DNA of 64,000 bases. It comes from Caldithrix abyssi DSM 13497 (GTDB taxonomy: Bacteria > Electryoneota > AABM5-125-24 > Hatepunaeales > Hatepunaeaceae). The notes beneath the pieces are model-generated. The model had not been told where the DNA came from. It saw nothing but the letters and a program-made list of their open reading frames with translations, and searched no databases. Positions 62,452 through 64,000 of this stretch are shown here, one piece after another. Every line of letters begins with the position of its first letter. The first letter of the stretch is position 1. The DNA lies in contig CAMBDS010000003.1 of NCBI GenBank assembly GCA_945865405.1, forward strand, positions 76,374-140,373, read 5' to 3'. A program made the position numbers and the translations under genes.

Positions 62452-64000
62452 CTACCTGAGCAGCACCATTTTCTGAGACGTAGAACCGGCTGCGGATTGA
62501 ATCCTGACCAGATAAATTCCACTGCTAAGTCCCTCGCCGTCGAACCAGGCAGAGTGTCGTCCTGCGTTAAGTTTGCCAAGGTCCAGTCTGCGAAGCTCGC
62601 GTCCGGTTGCGTCATAGACTGCGATGCTGGTCAAGCCAGCCTTCGGGATGGTGAAGTCGATGTTGGCTCGCGAGTTGAATGGATTGGGGTAAAGCGACGA
62701 AAGGTTTACCGAAGTCGGCAACAGGTCTTCATCCACGATATTCACTTCATCGCCAACTGTGAAAGTCACCGGTATCTCGAAGACTTCGCCCTCAGCATTG
62801 TGCGACAGTTCAAGGACGACATGGTATACGTCGCGTGGAAGGTCTTCCGGGCTAAAGGTAACATTGAAGTCCTGACCCTGACCAGGCGCAACAGAGCCTG
62901 AAATCGGGTCGTAGGAGATCCATGATGTATTCGATGCGAGTTTATAACCGATCAACCGGTCACCAGCCTGACGATTGACAAGTAACGCAAGCGTCCAGGC
63001 GAGCGGGTCATAGCGTTTCGTTATGACAAGATCAAGTGGGGAGTCGCCTTCTTGAAGATCAAAAGCTCTGATGAAAAGCCATTCGTCATTCATCGGATTC
63101 ATTTTCCAGAGTTCTGTGAGAACAGTCTCCTGATTGAGTCGCAGTACATAGAGATTGTAACCGTCGGGATCTTCTGGAAACCAAGCAAATCCATACGTTC
63201 GGAACGTACCTTCAGGCAATGTATGTTCTGCGATAAGATTTCCATCCTGATCTAATTCATAGATTGTAGATCCAGTAATGGCTTTGCTGAAGTACGTTCC
63301 TGTTAGTGGCGAATATGCAATTCCAAGAGTGGTCGCTTCATCCGGCATTGTTATTGAGCGGACGAATTCACCATCTCTTGTAAACTCTACGATGCTGACA
63401 TCTTCTGCACCAACCAGATTTTCGCCGTTGTAGTCGAGACCGGAGTATCCTCGAGCCGCTGAATCGACCGAAAACTGATTGAATTCTCTCTGCATCTCGC
63501 CAAGTTTATTCAATACGAACATCGGGTGGGGGAAAACGGCGCGTTGACGCTGACCGGAAAAATAGAAGTACTCATCGTCTGCCGCCACACCTCGTAGTGT
63601 ACCCTCGCCAGTCGCCGCAGTAATATCCCAATCGAAAGTAGTGCTCCAGAGCGTATCCTGATCGGGATTCTCGACCGCCAGAATCATCTGCAGACTGAAG
63701 TCGAGTGGGCCATTTCCTGCGTTGGTCACCCGGAAATTTCGGTGACGAACCGAGTCGGGGGGTACCGTAACATCTATCCCCTCAATATTGATGGCAAAGG
63801 ATGGATTGGTAAGGCTGAAATTGACCTCAGTAAACTCGTCACGGCGAACCTCAACCTCGGCTTCGACATCGTTGTTGAAGTAACGTTTTTGAGCCAGCAC
63901 CGAGTAAGTCCCTACCGCCGCACCTTCGATAATGTAGCTTCCATTGGCGTCAGTCATTGCGTAGAACCCGGTACCTTCAAGCATCACCCGGACTCCCATC
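62452..64000 (-). CDS. secreted protein with carboxypeptidase-regulatory and sorting domains (5' end outside window)
   Basis: The partial C-terminal 515 residues of a larger protein that continues beyond the right edge. It begins in a CarboxypepD_reg-like domain (GVRVMLEGTGFYAMTDANGSYIIEGAAVGTYSVLAQK), followed by a beta-propeller-like region (GTLRGVAADDEYFYFSGQ, SPLTGTYFSKAITGSTIYELDQDG) and an Ig-like strand set (SYDPISGSVAPGQGQDFNVTF). The end is the NPFN sorting module: SLYPNPFNSRANIDF, VYDATGRELRRLDLG, LSSGIYLVRIQS, KMVLLR. The layout parallels the beta-helix protein at 36059, including the FPEDPDGYNLYVL segment. The signal peptide is not visible. Confidence 0.88.
   Translation of the reverse strand, partial: MGVRVMLEGTGFYAMTDANGSYIIEGAAVGTYSVLAQKRYFNNDVEAEVEVRRDEFTEVNFSLTNPSFAINIEGIDVTVPPDSVRHRNFRVTNAGNGPLDFSLQMILAVENPDQDTLWSTTFDWDITAATGEGTLRGVAADDEYFYFSGQRQRAVFPHPMFVLNKLGEMQREFNQFSVDSAARGYSGLDYNGENLVGAEDVSIVEFTRDGEFVRSITMPDEATTLGIAYSPLTGTYFSKAITGSTIYELDQDGNLIAEHTLPEGTFRTYGFAWFPEDPDGYNLYVLRLNQETVLTELWKMNPMNDEWLFIRAFDLQEGDSPLDLVITKRYDPLAWTLALLVNRQAGDRLIGYKLASNTSWISYDPISGSVAPGQGQDFNVTFSPEDLPRDVYHVVLELSHNAEGEVFEIPVTFTVGDEVNIVDEDLLPTSVNLSSLYPNPFNSRANIDFTIPKAGLTSIAVYDATGRELRRLDLGKLNAGRHSAWFDGEGLSSGIYLVRIQSAAGSTSQKMVLLR

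Overview
The window looks like a chromosomal segment of an uncultured bacterium related to the FCB group (Fibrobacteres-Chlorobi-Bacteroidetes and neighbouring candidate phyla such as Zixibacteria, KSB1, Marinimicrobia or Latescibacteria). The exact phylum cannot be decided from sequence alone. Six large secreted proteins end in the same roughly 85-residue module, with an NPFN motif, then a YD..GR strand, then GIY..L, then K..L.K. This is the type-A sorting or FlgD-like domain typical of that group. PEGA and fibronectin-III lipoproteins and a surface zinc carboxypeptidase fit the same picture. Many genes start with TTG or GTG, and two appear to start with ATA.

Layout. 0-5 kb: an overlapping pair, a PEGA protein and an FN3/LVIVD lipoprotein. 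5-5.6 kb: a REP-associated tyrosine transposase bracketed by REP-like palindromes. 5.6-12.7 kb: a VIT/von Willebrand A secreted protein, a histidine ammonia-lyase-like enzyme, a short-chain dehydrogenase, a dense repeat island and an FG-GAP-like secreted protein. 12.9-18.7 kb: a four-helix-bundle cassette, then carB and carA, which are split by a divergent MazE/MazF-like toxin-antitoxin pair. 18.9-23.3 kb: a large secreted protein and an aspartase/fumarase. 23.6-35.7 kb: a plus-strand catabolic run. It contains 4-hydroxyphenylpyruvate dioxygenase, a fumarylacetoacetase-family hydrolase and homogentisate dioxygenase, so most of the homogentisate route of tyrosine breakdown. These are interleaved with five other VOC-fold proteins, a luciferase-like oxidoreductase with an F420-dependent NADP reductase, small enzymes and a decayed DUF433/DUF5615 toxin-antitoxin pair. 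36-38.8 kb: a beta-helix surface protein. 39-47.5 kb (minus): a MutL/GlmL-like ATPase, two DinB proteins, ComF, a PEGA-tailed Ser/Thr kinase, a GAF/sigma-54 activator and a lipoprotein, the last three physically coupled. 47.7-62.3 kb (minus): TauE-like permease, C-terminal processing protease, patatin/outer-membrane protein, M14 carboxypeptidase, DinB, Lon, tRNA-Arg, a small zinc-ribbon protein (plus strand), AcpS, a lipoprotein and ornithine carbamoyltransferase. The right edge cuts a further secreted protein.

The most unusual feature is the repeat landscape. At least six families of short GC-rich hairpins and one family of AT-rich phrase repeats fill the intergenic spaces. They also enter reading frames: the CarB hinge, the sorting domain of the beta-helix protein, the C-terminus of the first gene, and the stop or start borders of several genes. 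One hairpin family shares a constant CTTGGAG foot but carries different stem sequences, and the transposase at 5.1 kb sits between four of its copies.
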